The notes: generated from the letters alone by a model not told the origin. A DNA stretch of 51,793 bases from Mediterranea sp. (in: CFB group bacteria) (GCA_031261785.1 JAISIZ010000017.1:1-51793); one strand, 5' to 3'; shown: positions 35,101 through 43,431, counted from the stretch's first letter. Made by a program: numbers and translations.

Positions 35101-35214
35101 GCCCACGTCGCGGCGGTACCTGTTAGCGTCGCGATTGGCTTGTCCGGCGAACACGCGCGCCACGGCCTCGGTGGCCTCTGTCTGGAAAGGCTGTATCTTG
35201 AATTGAAACTTCAT
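32128..35214 (-). CDS. type III restriction enzyme, Res subunit (helicase-endonuclease)
   Basis: Res couples ATP hydrolysis to DNA translocation and cuts when the Mod site is unmethylated. The 1028-residue product has SF2 helicase motifs (Walker A METGTGKT with K110, Walker B LDEPQ, SAT in NYSATHK, and FSHSALREGWDNPNVFQ) and, near the C-terminus, the PD-(D/E)XK nuclease site: D959 in YSPDW and E977-x-K979 in AETKGS. All catalytic residues are present, so it looks active. Its start overlaps the stop of the mini-BRO gene by an ATGA overlap, showing tight coupling. It is the last gene of the five-gene operon that begins at the helicase. Confidence 0.95.
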   Translation of the reverse strand: MKFQFKIQPFQTEATEAVARVFAGQANRDANRYRRDVGKRGGSAGMDDIFAQDDELEAGYRNATVELSREELLRNIRAAQLKNNLALSPQLEEGLGAVSLDVEMETGTGKTYVYIKTMFELHKRYGWGKFIVVVPSIAIREGVKKSFEMTQDHFMEMYGLKARFFVYNSSNLHQLDEFAQSAGIHVMIINTQAFNTTMNEEKNVAGRGGNEAARIIYSKRDEFGSRRPIDVIKANRPIIILDEPQKMGGKATQNALKRNFNPLFSLNYSATHKTRHNLVYVLDALDAFRKRLVKKIEVKGFELNNLTGTNQYIYVEAIKVDARKAPRARLEFEKRTGSGIKRQISLFVEGDSLYEASGKLEEYNGVSVVEVDPRRGAVTFSTGLSLSAGQASGNVHEEDVRRIQIRETIYSHFEKEERLFGQGIKCLSLFFIDEVAKYRQYDEEGHEALGKYGRMFEEEYRAAVDERLSLFPSAYQDYLRGIDTHDTHRGYFSVDKRGRAVDSALKRGSDSSDDISAYDLILKNKERLLSFDEPTRFIFSHSALREGWDNPNVFQICTLKHSDNATAKRQEVGRGLRLCVDQTGARQDTEACGEEQVHGVNTLTVVASESYANFVAGLQSEIQEELYARPTKASIEYFEGKRILLDEGARTVTNAEAKAIYNYLVRNAYIDDDGTVTDTYRDAAANGTLAPLKEELLPMGEAIHRLVQGIFDPGALAGMMSDGHGTKITDNPLNDNWKDFQELWERINKRYAYIVDFDSDELIEKSIREINDKLAVASLSYTLTQGEQEGTEFNRTKTSTKRLERTAGGTARYDLIGKIAADTQLTRKSVAAILAGIRPQMLYLFGKNPEEFIAKVTRLINSQKAAVVVDHITYTPSREEPYSQEIFNMSRTSDEYAKAFRARHAIQDYVFTDGMAAESGELKFARDLDTADEVVVYAKLPRGNKGFYIPTPVGNYSPDWAITFKKGSVKHIFFIAETKGSMEELDLRGFEAGKIRCAKKLFNEISTHDVKYGEVDTYQRLLQIMESL

Positions 35215-35429
35215 TGTCCGTCCTCCCCTTCCACGATATCGTCGTAATCCAGCACGTTGGCGGCGTGCCGTCTTTCATCGGGAGCAGCAATTTTGAACTG
35301 GGTAGTCACACTACCCAGTTGGTTGCCCCCGAGTTTCAGCTTCGCGGAGAACCACTTTTTCGGACTTTCGTCGTCCCACACGGCACGGACTTCCCTGTCG
35401 CCAAAGAGTCGTATCGAGATTTTCTTCAT
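35211..35429 (-). CDS. miniature BRO-N/DinD-like protein inside the R-M operon
   Basis: This 72-residue product begins KKISIRLFGDREVRAVWDDESPKKWFS, the normal opening of BRO-N/RhuM/DinD-type proteins, and then jumps to KLKLGGNQLGSVTTQFKIAAPDERRHAANVLD, which resembles the end of the BRO-N domain. The middle of that domain (the VVDVVGVLT-type segment) seems to be missing, so the protein is an internally shortened version. Its ATG at 35429 shares one base with the mod stop, and its stop overlaps the res ATG, so it is translationally coupled on both sides. A GTG at 35432 is an alternative start. A role as a small regulator or adaptor of the R-M system is inference. Confidence 0.8.
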   Translation of the reverse strand: MKKISIRLFGDREVRAVWDDESPKKWFSAKLKLGGNQLGSVTTQFKIAAPDERRHAANVLDYDDIVEGEDGQ

Positions 35430-37336
35430 CACAGCACCCTCCTTCTCGTATCGGGACTATACGTCTTGAACACTTGCTCGAAGTTCACCATGGCGCTGTC
35501 GTTCACAAAGCTGCTGTCGCGGAACACGGCGTAGTAGGGCTTTCGCTTGGCGATAGCCGTCAGCGTCTCCATGTCGACCTGCCTGAAGCAGGCTATCAGG
35601 TAGTTGTCGTCCACGTAGAAGATACCGTCTTCCTCGCGTATCCGCGCCGAGAGCGGAATGTTCAGCTCCAGCATGGCTTGGAACAGCAAGTCCTCCCCGC
35701 TCCTGTCCGCCTTGATGTTGTCGGCGAATCCTTCCAGGTCGAAGCCCATCTGCACCAGCTCGCCGGGCGTGTAGTACACGTCCTTCATATTGCTGCTGTC
35801 GAGCTTCAGCACGCGGAAACCGTAGTCTTGCGTATCGGTATGGTCGGCGAAGAGACCGTCTTTATCAGCTTTGGCGCGCTTCTCGGCCTTGATCTTGGCA
35901 GCGGCGCGACGGATGCGCTCTTTGCCGATTTCGCAGATGTTCGCATAACCTGCTTTGTGGGCTTCGCTGTTCTCGTCAGTAAGCTCGGGGAGCTGCACCA
36001 TGATGTGTTTGCGGTGGCCACCATCCTCGGCGTTGAGCTGCATCACGGCGTGGGCGGTGGTAGCGGAGCCGGAGAAGAAGTCGAGGATGAGGGAGTCGTT
36101 ATTTGCATTACTGATGTTAATCAAATGAGTTAATAGTGATACGGGCTTTGGAGTTTCAAAGAGTGCCATCCCTTCAAACAGATTCACCGTTTCTCTTTTT
36201 GCAGTATCATTCGTTCCTACAGTATTTGCAGAAAGCAAGGTTTCCGGAGTTAAACCTTGTTTCCCTTCGTTTAAGAATTTCTTTATGCGGGGTACGCCAT
36301 TGCCATCAATCCCAAACCAGATTCTATTATCATCTATGGCTTCTTGCATCTTTTCATGCGTAAATCGCCAACAAGAGCCTGATGGGGGTAGCAATTCCCG
36401 TCCCGCAGGCGTAATTAATGTGTAGAATTGATTTTTAGTTGCATGTCCTGCTTGAGCTATTGCAGGAACTGAAGTCCATATTCCCCGAGGATCATTATCT
36501 GGGTTTTTATATCTTTCTATGGCATCTTCATTCATTGATAATAAACCAATATCCTGCTCTGTGCTACTTTTCGTAAAACAAAGTATATACTCACATCGCG
36601 TAGATACAGCCTTCCTATTTTCTCTTGTCACTCTTCGTTCCCAAATAAATTGTGCCACAAAATTCTCCTCCCCAAACACCTCATCACAAACCTTTCTCAG
36701 ATTCTGCACCTCGTTGTCATCTATCGAAATAAATATCACCCCATCCTCTCGTAGCAGATCCCTTGCGACCCTTAGTCTCGGATAGATCATATTCAGCCAG
36801 TCGGTGTGGAATCGTCCGTTGCTATCGAGGTTCTTCACCATGCGGTTGCCCTCCTCGTCGTATTGATGGTCGCGGCTGAGGTATTCGTTTCGATCCTCGG
36901 CGAAGTCGTCGTTGTACACGAAGTCGTTCCCCGTGTTGTATGGCGGGTCGATATAGATCATCTTCACCTTTCCGAGGTACGTCTCGCGCAGGAGTTTCAG
37001 CACGTCGAGGTTGTCGCCCTCGATGTAGAGGTTCTCGGTGGTATCGAAATCCGCGCTCTCCTCCCGGCAGGGACGCAGGGCGGCGGCAAGTGGCGCGTTG
37101 GCCAGCAGGACCGACTTCCTCTTGTCCGGCCAAGTGAACTGGTAGCGTTCCTCCTTGCCTTCCACGACGTGGGCGTTTATCTCTTGCCGCAGCACGTCGG
37201 CATCGATGGCACGTACCACACGACCGTCGGCATCGACAGTCTCGGTCACGGCGTTCGGGAAGAGTTGGGCCAATGCCTCATAATTCCGCTCCGTCAAGTC
37301 CGGCGTGCGCATACTAAGCTTTTCTTCTTTATTCAT
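35429..37336 (-). CDS. type III DNA methyltransferase, Mod subunit
   Basis: Mod recognises the target sequence and methylates adenine N6; it also guides Res. The 635-residue product is a beta-class enzyme: the catalytic DPPY lies first (D130-P-P-Y133 in YIDPPYNTGNDFVYNDDF) and the AdoMet motif later (D419-F-F-S-G-S in ILDFFSGSATTAHAV). The region between is the likely target-recognition domain. Its coding sequence from about 36100 to 36780 is visibly more A+T-rich than the ends, as expected for a swapped recognition domain. No simple-sequence repeat suggesting phase variation is visible. It lies 3 bp after DUF4391. Confidence 0.95.
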   Translation of the reverse strand: MNKEEKLSMRTPDLTERNYEALAQLFPNAVTETVDADGRVVRAIDADVLRQEINAHVVEGKEERYQFTWPDKRKSVLLANAPLAAALRPCREESADFDTTENLYIEGDNLDVLKLLRETYLGKVKMIYIDPPYNTGNDFVYNDDFAEDRNEYLSRDHQYDEEGNRMVKNLDSNGRFHTDWLNMIYPRLRVARDLLREDGVIFISIDDNEVQNLRKVCDEVFGEENFVAQFIWERRVTRENRKAVSTRCEYILCFTKSSTEQDIGLLSMNEDAIERYKNPDNDPRGIWTSVPAIAQAGHATKNQFYTLITPAGRELLPPSGSCWRFTHEKMQEAIDDNRIWFGIDGNGVPRIKKFLNEGKQGLTPETLLSANTVGTNDTAKRETVNLFEGMALFETPKPVSLLTHLINISNANNDSLILDFFSGSATTAHAVMQLNAEDGGHRKHIMVQLPELTDENSEAHKAGYANICEIGKERIRRAAAKIKAEKRAKADKDGLFADHTDTQDYGFRVLKLDSSNMKDVYYTPGELVQMGFDLEGFADNIKADRSGEDLLFQAMLELNIPLSARIREEDGIFYVDDNYLIACFRQVDMETLTAIAKRKPYYAVFRDSSFVNDSAMVNFEQVFKTYSPDTRRRVL

Positions 37337-37339
37337 ATT

Positions 37340-37951
37340 CTATTCAAGTATCTTCAATTCTATTTCCAGTTTCTTAATCTCCTCCACCAATATCCACTTG
37401 CGTCGGGGCTGCGTCTCCCGGCGCGCTTGCTTTTTCAGGCAGTCGATCCGCCGGGCAAGCTTTTCGAGCTGTTCCTTTCGTGCGATAGCATCGTCGATGT
37501 CGTCGTTCTCGCCGAGGTCGATAGCGCCCACCGTGGCCACGATGTTCCGCCAGGCCGCCCCGAGGTCGAGGCCGCCGAGGCTTAGCGTGAGGTGCTCCAT
37601 TGGCGCGGGTTCCGACAGCAGCACCCTTCCGGCCTTGTACACGGCCATCCACGCCTCCTCCTTATATTGCATGACGAACAGCATACGTTGGTCTATCAGC
37701 TGGGCGAGCAGGGCGATGTTCCGTTTGTCGCAGTCGGCCGTTTTCAGTCCGACGTGAATCGCATATATGGCAGCCACCTCCTCCGTTGGAGCGAGGTTTA
37801 CCGTCTGCGGGGAGATCTCCGCCACGATGGTGAGCCGACCGACCTGTCCGTCGAACAGTCGTCTCGCCTCCAGCCGCGGCTTGAAGCGTTCGAATATCGC
37901 CCTTTTCGGGAGTGGCCTATTGATGTGTGTCGATGGAGGTAATCCAAGCAT
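37340..37951 (-). CDS. DUF4391 protein of the R-M operon
   Basis: A 203-residue protein of the DUF4391 type: start LPPSTHINRPLPKRAIFERF, middle LTIVAEISPQTVNLAPTEEVAAIYAIHVGLK and LLAQLIDQRMLFVMQYKEEAWMAVYKAG, and a helical tail rich in Lys and Arg (EQLEKLARRIDCLKKQARRE) that may form a coiled coil. Its molecular role is unknown to me. Family members sit next to SNF2-type helicases and type III Mod/Res genes, and that is the arrangement here: 14 bp after the helicase and 3 bp before mod. It is likely an adaptor or assembly factor of the complex, which is inference. Confidence 0.85.
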   Translation of the reverse strand: MLGLPPSTHINRPLPKRAIFERFKPRLEARRLFDGQVGRLTIVAEISPQTVNLAPTEEVAAIYAIHVGLKTADCDKRNIALLAQLIDQRMLFVMQYKEEAWMAVYKAGRVLLSEPAPMEHLTLSLGGLDLGAAWRNIVATVGAIDLGENDDIDDAIARKEQLEKLARRIDCLKKQARRETQPRRKWILVEEIKKLEIELKILE

Positions 37952-37965
37952 ATCCTTTACGTTCC

Positions 37966-40900
37966 TTAGTTGACGGCCACGAAACAGATCAGTTCAAAAT
38001 TGTCCAATCCGTCGACGGTATCGCCGACAAAAGAGACTTGCTTGCCCGAGAGGAAACGATCCATGTCATCCACCTGGCTGACGCTGACGATGGATTCCAC
38101 GGCATGTCCGAGCAGGCAGGAGTAGCGGCTCATCTCCTTGCCGTCGCGTGTCTCGGCGTTGAACAGCTTGCACAACCGGAGGTTCGGTTCCTCCTTTCCC
38201 TTGCAGAGTCCTCGCAGGATATCCAGCAACCGTTTGGGATGCAAGTGGTCGACGTGTACGGTGGTGTCGTCCTTGACATAAACCATATAGAATGGATGGA
38301 GCCGATTCTTCCGGTGCGTGTTGACACGCTCGTCGCGGTTCTTCAAGATGAATATCGCCCCTCTCGGCGTGTCGTCACTGGCTGCCACTACAGCGTGCAG
38401 GCCAAAGGGGGTGCCGTCGAGATCGCCGTGTCGGCCGACATACTCGAGCAGGTCGAGCCTAAATTCGTTGAGGCCCAAGTCCATGATGGATACTCCCGAC
38501 TGCATCTCCTCCATATCGACCACCTCGTTCTGCAAGCGTTGCAGTTGCTCCTTGCGGTAGTCGAGGTCGCCTTGCTCGTCGGGGTCTATGGGGTTGTCGT
38601 CGCCCGTGGCCGTCATCACGCTGGCTTTCATGCGCGTCTCCACCCTCCCTTTCAGCTCGAGGTATTTGTCCAGATCTACATTCGGCCAGAAGTTGACCAA
38701 TCGTATCTTCTCGTTTCGGCTGCCTATGCGGTCGACGCGTCCGAAGCGCTGTATGATGCGCACGGGGTTCCAGTGTATGTCGTAGTTGACGCAATAATCG
38801 CAATCCTGCAGGTTCTGTCCTTCGGAGATACAGTCGGTGGCGATGAGTATGTCGATCTCGTCCTCGCTGTGGGGCATAAGCAGCCGCTTGTCCTTGGAGA
38901 TCGGGGAGAAAAGGGTGAGGATGGTGTTCATGTCCGCGCGCTTGAGCTTGAGGGTGGAACGTCCGTCCGTCGTCCCGGTGATCATCGCCGTGTCCATTCC
39001 GAAGCGTTCCTTGGCGGCTGCCGCGATGTTGGCGTAAAGATACTCCGCCGTGTCTGAGAAAGCCGAGAATATCAGCACCTTTCGGTTGCCCGCATTGATG
39101 GGGTGTTCTATCTTCTTGGCTATCCCGTCGAGCAGCGTCAGTAGTTTGGTGTCGTGCTCGGGCGTTATGTCTTCCACCATGGAGGCCAGCACGGCGAGGA
39201 TGCCCGAATCTTCGGCGAGTCTCTCCCTCCAGGAGATGTAATCCATGTCGGCCAGGTCGATGTCCAGTATCCGTCCGGTTTCGCCAAAGAAGTCGGTATT
39301 CGTATCATCGGTGTCAAACTCGCGCTCGTCTAATCGTCCTATACTCGTCGACGCGAAAGTCGATTTCCCGCCTTCCATATATCGGTCGATGCTCGATATG
39401 GTGCCGTCCACCAAGTTTCGTATCCGTCCCAGCGTGATACGGAACGAGGCTACGGAGCTTTCCAATCGCTTGAGCAGGTTGATGCTCATCAGTCGCCGCA
39501 GTCCCACCTCCCGTCCTGCCCGGTCGATATTCGTATCGGGATCTACATACTTCGCCCGCTTGCTGTCCAGCAGGAATTCTGTCGGGATGTACACGGCGAG
39601 GTTGAGCCGGGTCAGCGAGGCGTAGATCTGGTCGTAATCGGCTGCCGATGGCAGGTCGGTGAGCGACGGATGCAACGTGACGGGCTTCATGCGCTGGGGA
39701 AATTTGCCGATGGCCTTGGTGTCGTAGTACTTCTCTATATGCTTTCTCGAGCGTGCTATCGTCACGTTGTCGAGCAGCGTGAAGAAGTCGATGTCCAAGG
39801 TGCGTAGCAGCTCCTCGGTAGTACGCTCCTCGGGCGCGAGCCTGCTCCATTTGTTGAAGGCGGTTTGCGCGTTGCGGAACACTACGTCGATGGACTTTGA
39901 GGTTTCCAGCTTGTCGTTGATCAGCGAACTGTCGCCCTCGTAGGCCAGCTCTAATTGGTGACGGAGGTCGGAAAAGCCGTTGTTGACCGGTGTGGCCGAG
40001 AGCATGAGCACTTTTGTCTTTGCGCCTTGGCGGATGACCTTGTTGAGCAACCGCAGGTAGCGGTTCTCTTGTTTGTCGTCGCCTCGTCCCGAACGGTTGC
40101 CGCCATTGCGGAAGTTGTGGCTCTCGTCAATCACCACGAGGTCGTAGTTGCTCCAATTCAGCCTGGCCAGGTTAAGGCCGTTGGATTCCCCTTTCTCACG
40201 CGACAGGTCGGTATGATAGAGCACGTCGTAGTTGAGGCGGTCGGCGGCTATGGGGTTATTGAGATAGTTTTCCTTGAAGGTATCCCAGTTCTCTCCAAGT
40301 TTTTTGGGGCAGAGTACCAATACGTTGCGGTTGCGCAATTCGTAGTACTTGATGACGGCGAGGGCGGAGAAAGTCTTTCCCAGTCCGACACTATCGGCCA
40401 GTATGCAGCCATTGTATTTCTCCAGCTTGTTGATGATGCCCAAGGCGGCGTCGCGCTGGAAGTCGTAGAGCTTGCTCCATATCGCGGTCTTCTTGAAGCC
40501 TATCGCCTCGTTGGGCAGCACGTCCTCGCTGATGTCGTCGAGAAATTCGTTGAATATATTGTATAGCGCCACGAAGTAAACGAACTCCGGGGCATTCTCT
40601 TGGTAGGCGGCGGTAATGCCTTCGAGAACTTGTTCGGTGACGTCACGCAGCAAACTCTTGTCGTTCCATATCTGGTTGAACGTATCGAGGAGCTGCCTGC
40701 TTTCCGAGTGCGAAAACTTGGTTGTTGGAGTAGCGATGTTGTTGCCGCGTTCACCGCCCAGGTCGACGGTGGTAAAGCCATTGATGGGCATATAGGAGTA
40801 TCCCCCATCGGTTTGCTCGATGTTCAGGGAAGAGTTGATCACCCCGTCGGTCGCGATGGATCGGAATTTCACTTTTTCGCGAATCCACTTCGCACACTCC

Positions 40901-41244
40901 CGTGCGATGGCTTTCTGTGTCAGCTCATTGCGTAGTCGCATCTCGAATTCCGTACCATACAGCGAACGTTCGCGGTTGAGCCGGGGGATGTAGAATTCTC
41001 GTTTCTCCCGCGAAGCTTTCTCTCGCAAGAAAGTGGGCGACGTGAATATAAACCGCAACTCCTCGATGCCATCCAATTGTTTCTTCAAGGCTTGGTAGGC
41101 ATAGATAGAAAAACAGGCCGCGGCGATAGATAGCTTATCGCCTTTCGTCACTACGTCGGCCAGATCGGCCTGGACGATACGGTTCACGTTATCGAGTATA
41201 TCCACAGGCTGGGTTTTCAGGTTTATTCCTCGCGAGCGTCGCAA
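37966..41244 (-). CDS. PLD-like / SNF2-type helicase heading the R-M operon
   Basis: This large SF2 ATPase has a phospholipase-D-like N-terminal part (about 20-245: LSIAAACFSIYAYQALKKQL ... FIFTSPTFL) in which I see no HKD catalytic motif, so that domain is probably structural. The helicase core shows Walker A DSVGLGKT (K290), DESH box (D373), LSATPVNN, and motif VI NPVRIIQRFGRVDRIGS. The open frame begins with TTG at 41244, but that codon lies inside the promoter -7 box (41242-41249), so translation must begin later: a CTG about 41220 (LKTQPVDILDN) or the GTG at 41205 are candidates. It probably moves along or remodels DNA for the Mod/Res system downstream. Confidence 0.9.
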   Translation of the reverse strand: MRRSRGINLKTQPVDILDNVNRIVQADLADVVTKGDKLSIAAACFSIYAYQALKKQLDGIEELRFIFTSPTFLREKASREKREFYIPRLNRERSLYGTEFEMRLRNELTQKAIARECAKWIREKVKFRSIATDGVINSSLNIEQTDGGYSYMPINGFTTVDLGGERGNNIATPTTKFSHSESRQLLDTFNQIWNDKSLLRDVTEQVLEGITAAYQENAPEFVYFVALYNIFNEFLDDISEDVLPNEAIGFKKTAIWSKLYDFQRDAALGIINKLEKYNGCILADSVGLGKTFSALAVIKYYELRNRNVLVLCPKKLGENWDTFKENYLNNPIAADRLNYDVLYHTDLSREKGESNGLNLARLNWSNYDLVVIDESHNFRNGGNRSGRGDDKQENRYLRLLNKVIRQGAKTKVLMLSATPVNNGFSDLRHQLELAYEGDSSLINDKLETSKSIDVVFRNAQTAFNKWSRLAPEERTTEELLRTLDIDFFTLLDNVTIARSRKHIEKYYDTKAIGKFPQRMKPVTLHPSLTDLPSAADYDQIYASLTRLNLAVYIPTEFLLDSKRAKYVDPDTNIDRAGREVGLRRLMSINLLKRLESSVASFRITLGRIRNLVDGTISSIDRYMEGGKSTFASTSIGRLDEREFDTDDTNTDFFGETGRILDIDLADMDYISWRERLAEDSGILAVLASMVEDITPEHDTKLLTLLDGIAKKIEHPINAGNRKVLIFSAFSDTAEYLYANIAAAAKERFGMDTAMITGTTDGRSTLKLKRADMNTILTLFSPISKDKRLLMPHSEDEIDILIATDCISEGQNLQDCDYCVNYDIHWNPVRIIQRFGRVDRIGSRNEKIRLVNFWPNVDLDKYLELKGRVETRMKASVMTATGDDNPIDPDEQGDLDYRKEQLQRLQNEVVDMEEMQSGVSIMDLGLNEFRLDLLEYVGRHGDLDGTPFGLHAVVAASDDTPRGAIFILKNRDERVNTHRKNRLHPFYMVYVKDDTTVHVDHLHPKRLLDILRGLCKGKEEPNLRLCKLFNAETRDGKEMSRYSCLLGHAVESIVSVSQVDDMDRFLSGKQVSFVGDTVDGLDNFELICFVAVN

Positions 41245-41302
41245 AGATATAACAATTCTGAGGAACTCGCGCTACTTCGCCGCACTTTTCGCTCGGACGA
41301 GC
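41234..41302 (-). promoter_or_regulatory. promoter repeat copy A (R-M operon promoter)
   Basis: 69 bp, identical except for two bases to 43501-43569. On the minus strand it contains a palindrome GCTCG-TC-CGAGC followed by TATCTTTG (41242-41249), a perfect -7 box. It lies immediately before the helicase coding region. The second copy lies in front of fic in the same orientation. Confidence 0.75.
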
Positions 41303-41311
41303 GTATCCAGA

Positions 41312-42145
41312 TCATCTCATCTCATATATCCGACTGCAAAAATCGGCCAATATAAACATTCTGTCGAAAGCTGAATCAATCGATATATTACCCAAATCGT
41401 CCAGTCTGTATGATTCTGATCCTACATTTCCCGTAATTATCAAGAGCCAAATTTCTCTACAGGAAGACTTCTTATATGAGATGACTTTCTGGTTCTTTTT
41501 CGCTATCATGTTCCTAATGGCTTCTTCAGTTAAGAGCTTTGGATAAGCACCAAAGTTGGTTACCAAAGACATTGTGCTATGGATACGCACTCTAATGTCT
41601 TCCACAACCGACCTTCCATTGAAGAGAAAGCTAATATATTCATCTTCCAGACTGTTATTGCCCTCAATCTTGCGCAAAATCATATTCATGAAAGAAGATT
41701 GCAGTTGTTTCCGATCTTCCTGAGTTAAACAAGGCTTTACTGCCTTTATATGCATTCTTTGTTCCCATTTATTCACTTCACCCAAAAGAGTTTTTAAGTT
41801 TAGGGTAATCTCTATAAAGGACTTTGGAACATTATAATTCGGAAGTTCTTTCTCTATGTTTCTAAAAATACCTTGATAGAATCCTATTGTATCTTGCCTG
41901 TCATTGACAAGCCTGCACAATTCCAATCCTATTCGTTGCCCCTCCCGATTCGTGAGAATAAAATCAGGAGCTTCACTTTTGAGTACGTCATAATCGACAG
42001 GATAGAGGGATAAGAATTTAGCGGCATGGCATATTTCAAGCATCACTTTTTGAGGAAGTGCGGTATGATTCCCCTTTTTTAATGATTCTATTATGGCGTC
42101 ACACTTAGTGAGATCACGCTGATTTTCTACTAATTGTATAATCAT
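41312..42145 (-). CDS. possible PD-(D/E)XK-fold protein of unknown function
   Basis: I do not recognise this 277-residue protein with certainty. The segment SEAPDFILTNREGQRIGLELCRLV (D61, E75) has the pattern of a nuclease-fold core in which a PDF strand is followed by an (I/L)xLE strand; the third position is Cys77 where many nucleases have Lys. Further on, AIRNMIAKKNQKVISYKKSSCREIWLLIITG and FDRMFILAD look like the C-terminal part of the same fold. The gene is clearly more A+T-rich than the R-M operon and lies between the two copies of the 69-bp promoter repeat. It follows fic by 126 bp on the same strand. A DNA-cutting or DNA-binding role in defence is a guess. Confidence 0.6.
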   Translation of the reverse strand: MIIQLVENQRDLTKCDAIIESLKKGNHTALPQKVMLEICHAAKFLSLYPVDYDVLKSEAPDFILTNREGQRIGLELCRLVNDRQDTIGFYQGIFRNIEKELPNYNVPKSFIEITLNLKTLLGEVNKWEQRMHIKAVKPCLTQEDRKQLQSSFMNMILRKIEGNNSLEDEYISFLFNGRSVVEDIRVRIHSTMSLVTNFGAYPKLLTEEAIRNMIAKKNQKVISYKKSSCREIWLLIITGNVGSESYRLDDLGNISIDSAFDRMFILADFCSRIYEMR

Positions 42146-42271
42146 CGCTATAGTTTCCTCTCTTTATCATCGTTAACAAACTCATCTGTGGATCGCCACA
42201 GTTACATAAAACAATTTTGTTGCTAAAGTCTTCATGACAGTGTCTTCAACGACTTTTCAATGTCACTCTGT

Positions 42272-43399
42272 TCATAGCGTTTGGAATAAATCAAGATATG
42301 AATCGAAAGAGTAGAGTTTGTTCCTATGCGCTCCGGTAATTTCCTTGAGAATACCCAATCTCTCCATATCAGCAATCAGCGTATAAGCTGTCTGAGGTGC
42401 CTTGTTTATCAAGGCGATAACTCCTGTGACGGAAATGACAGGCTGTTTATACAGATAGTCGAGCACAAGTCGGGCATCTGCTCCGCGCTTTCCGAGCGCA
42501 TCGCATTTTTTATCTACATCTTCTTTCAGATGCATGATATTCTGCAACGTCTCCACGCCTTTTTGGGACGTTTCAATAACGCCAGTCAGGAAAAATTTTA
42601 GCCATTGGGCAATATCATTCTGGAAACGAACCTTCATGAGATTATCATAATACAGCCTTCTATGCCTTTCGAGGAAGGCAGATAGGTATAGAAGCGGGCG
42701 TTTCAAGATACCTTTGCTCACCAAGTAGAGAGTGATCATCAAGCGTCCAGTTCTGCCATTTCCATCAAGGAACGGATGAATTGTTTCAAACTGATAATGT
42801 ATCAAAGCGATTTTGATTAGATCAGGAAGGTTGTATTCTGGCTTATTGGCAAAAAATTCGATGTCAGACATAAGCTCTCCAACCATTGTATAGACAGGTG
42901 GTATAAAAGCGGCATCAGCCAAGGTAACGCCTCCAATCCAGTTTTGACTACGCCGAAATTCACCCGGTTCTCTATGCTGTCCACGAACGCCTTGCAGCAG
43001 AATTGTATGCGCTTCACGAAGCAAACGGGTCGAAAAGGGCAAGGTATCGAGCAAAGAAATGGTCTCGTTCATTGCCTTGATATAATTCTGGATTTCCTCC
43101 CAATCGTCACGTCGTTCCTCATCGATATCGCTTCGATCAAGAAAGGCGTCCTGCATGGTCGTTTGTGTTCCTTCGATTTTCGAGGAAAGAGTCGCTTCTT
43201 TCGCCACGTACATCTGTATGAACAAGTCCACGTCGATAAACTCGGAATACATATCAAGCCGACCCATGAAGCGGTCGGCCTTTGACAGAAGCGCAAGTAC
43301 GTCCATGTCTTCTATGACCCACTTACGGCAAAGAGGCTCAGGCTGGAAACTTTTGTATCCACCTTGCTCAATGAGGTATCCTGCTTTGAAATTCTTCAT
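42272..43399 (-). CDS. Fic-family AMPylase with N-terminal inhibitory helix and winged-helix tail
   Basis: Fic enzymes transfer AMP from ATP to a protein hydroxyl. The 375-residue product has the canonical active site H208-P-F-L-D-G-N-G-R-T-G-R219. It also has an autoinhibitory motif of the (S/T)xxxE(G/N) type at S-S-K-I-E76-G, placed before the Fic domain as in class II proteins. The last 80 residues resemble a winged helix (VLDYLYKQPVISVTGVIALINKAPQTAYTLIADMERLGILKEITG), so it probably also binds DNA and may control itself through the palindromes upstream. It starts at an ATG 102 bp from promoter repeat copy B. The segment is A+T-rich compared with the chromosome around it. Confidence 0.93.
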   Translation of the reverse strand: MKNFKAGYLIEQGGYKSFQPEPLCRKWVIEDMDVLALLSKADRFMGRLDMYSEFIDVDLFIQMYVAKEATLSSKIEGTQTTMQDAFLDRSDIDEERRDDWEEIQNYIKAMNETISLLDTLPFSTRLLREAHTILLQGVRGQHREPGEFRRSQNWIGGVTLADAAFIPPVYTMVGELMSDIEFFANKPEYNLPDLIKIALIHYQFETIHPFLDGNGRTGRLMITLYLVSKGILKRPLLYLSAFLERHRRLYYDNLMKVRFQNDIAQWLKFFLTGVIETSQKGVETLQNIMHLKEDVDKKCDALGKRGADARLVLDYLYKQPVISVTGVIALINKAPQTAYTLIADMERLGILKEITGAHRNKLYSFDSYLDLFQTL

Positions 43400-43431
43400 C
43401 TTATTCTTCCCTTTCTGGAATAATCGATGAC

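Noticed and set aside
37927..39057. 376-residue plus-strand frame
   Set aside because: Antisense to the helicase, no recognisable features.
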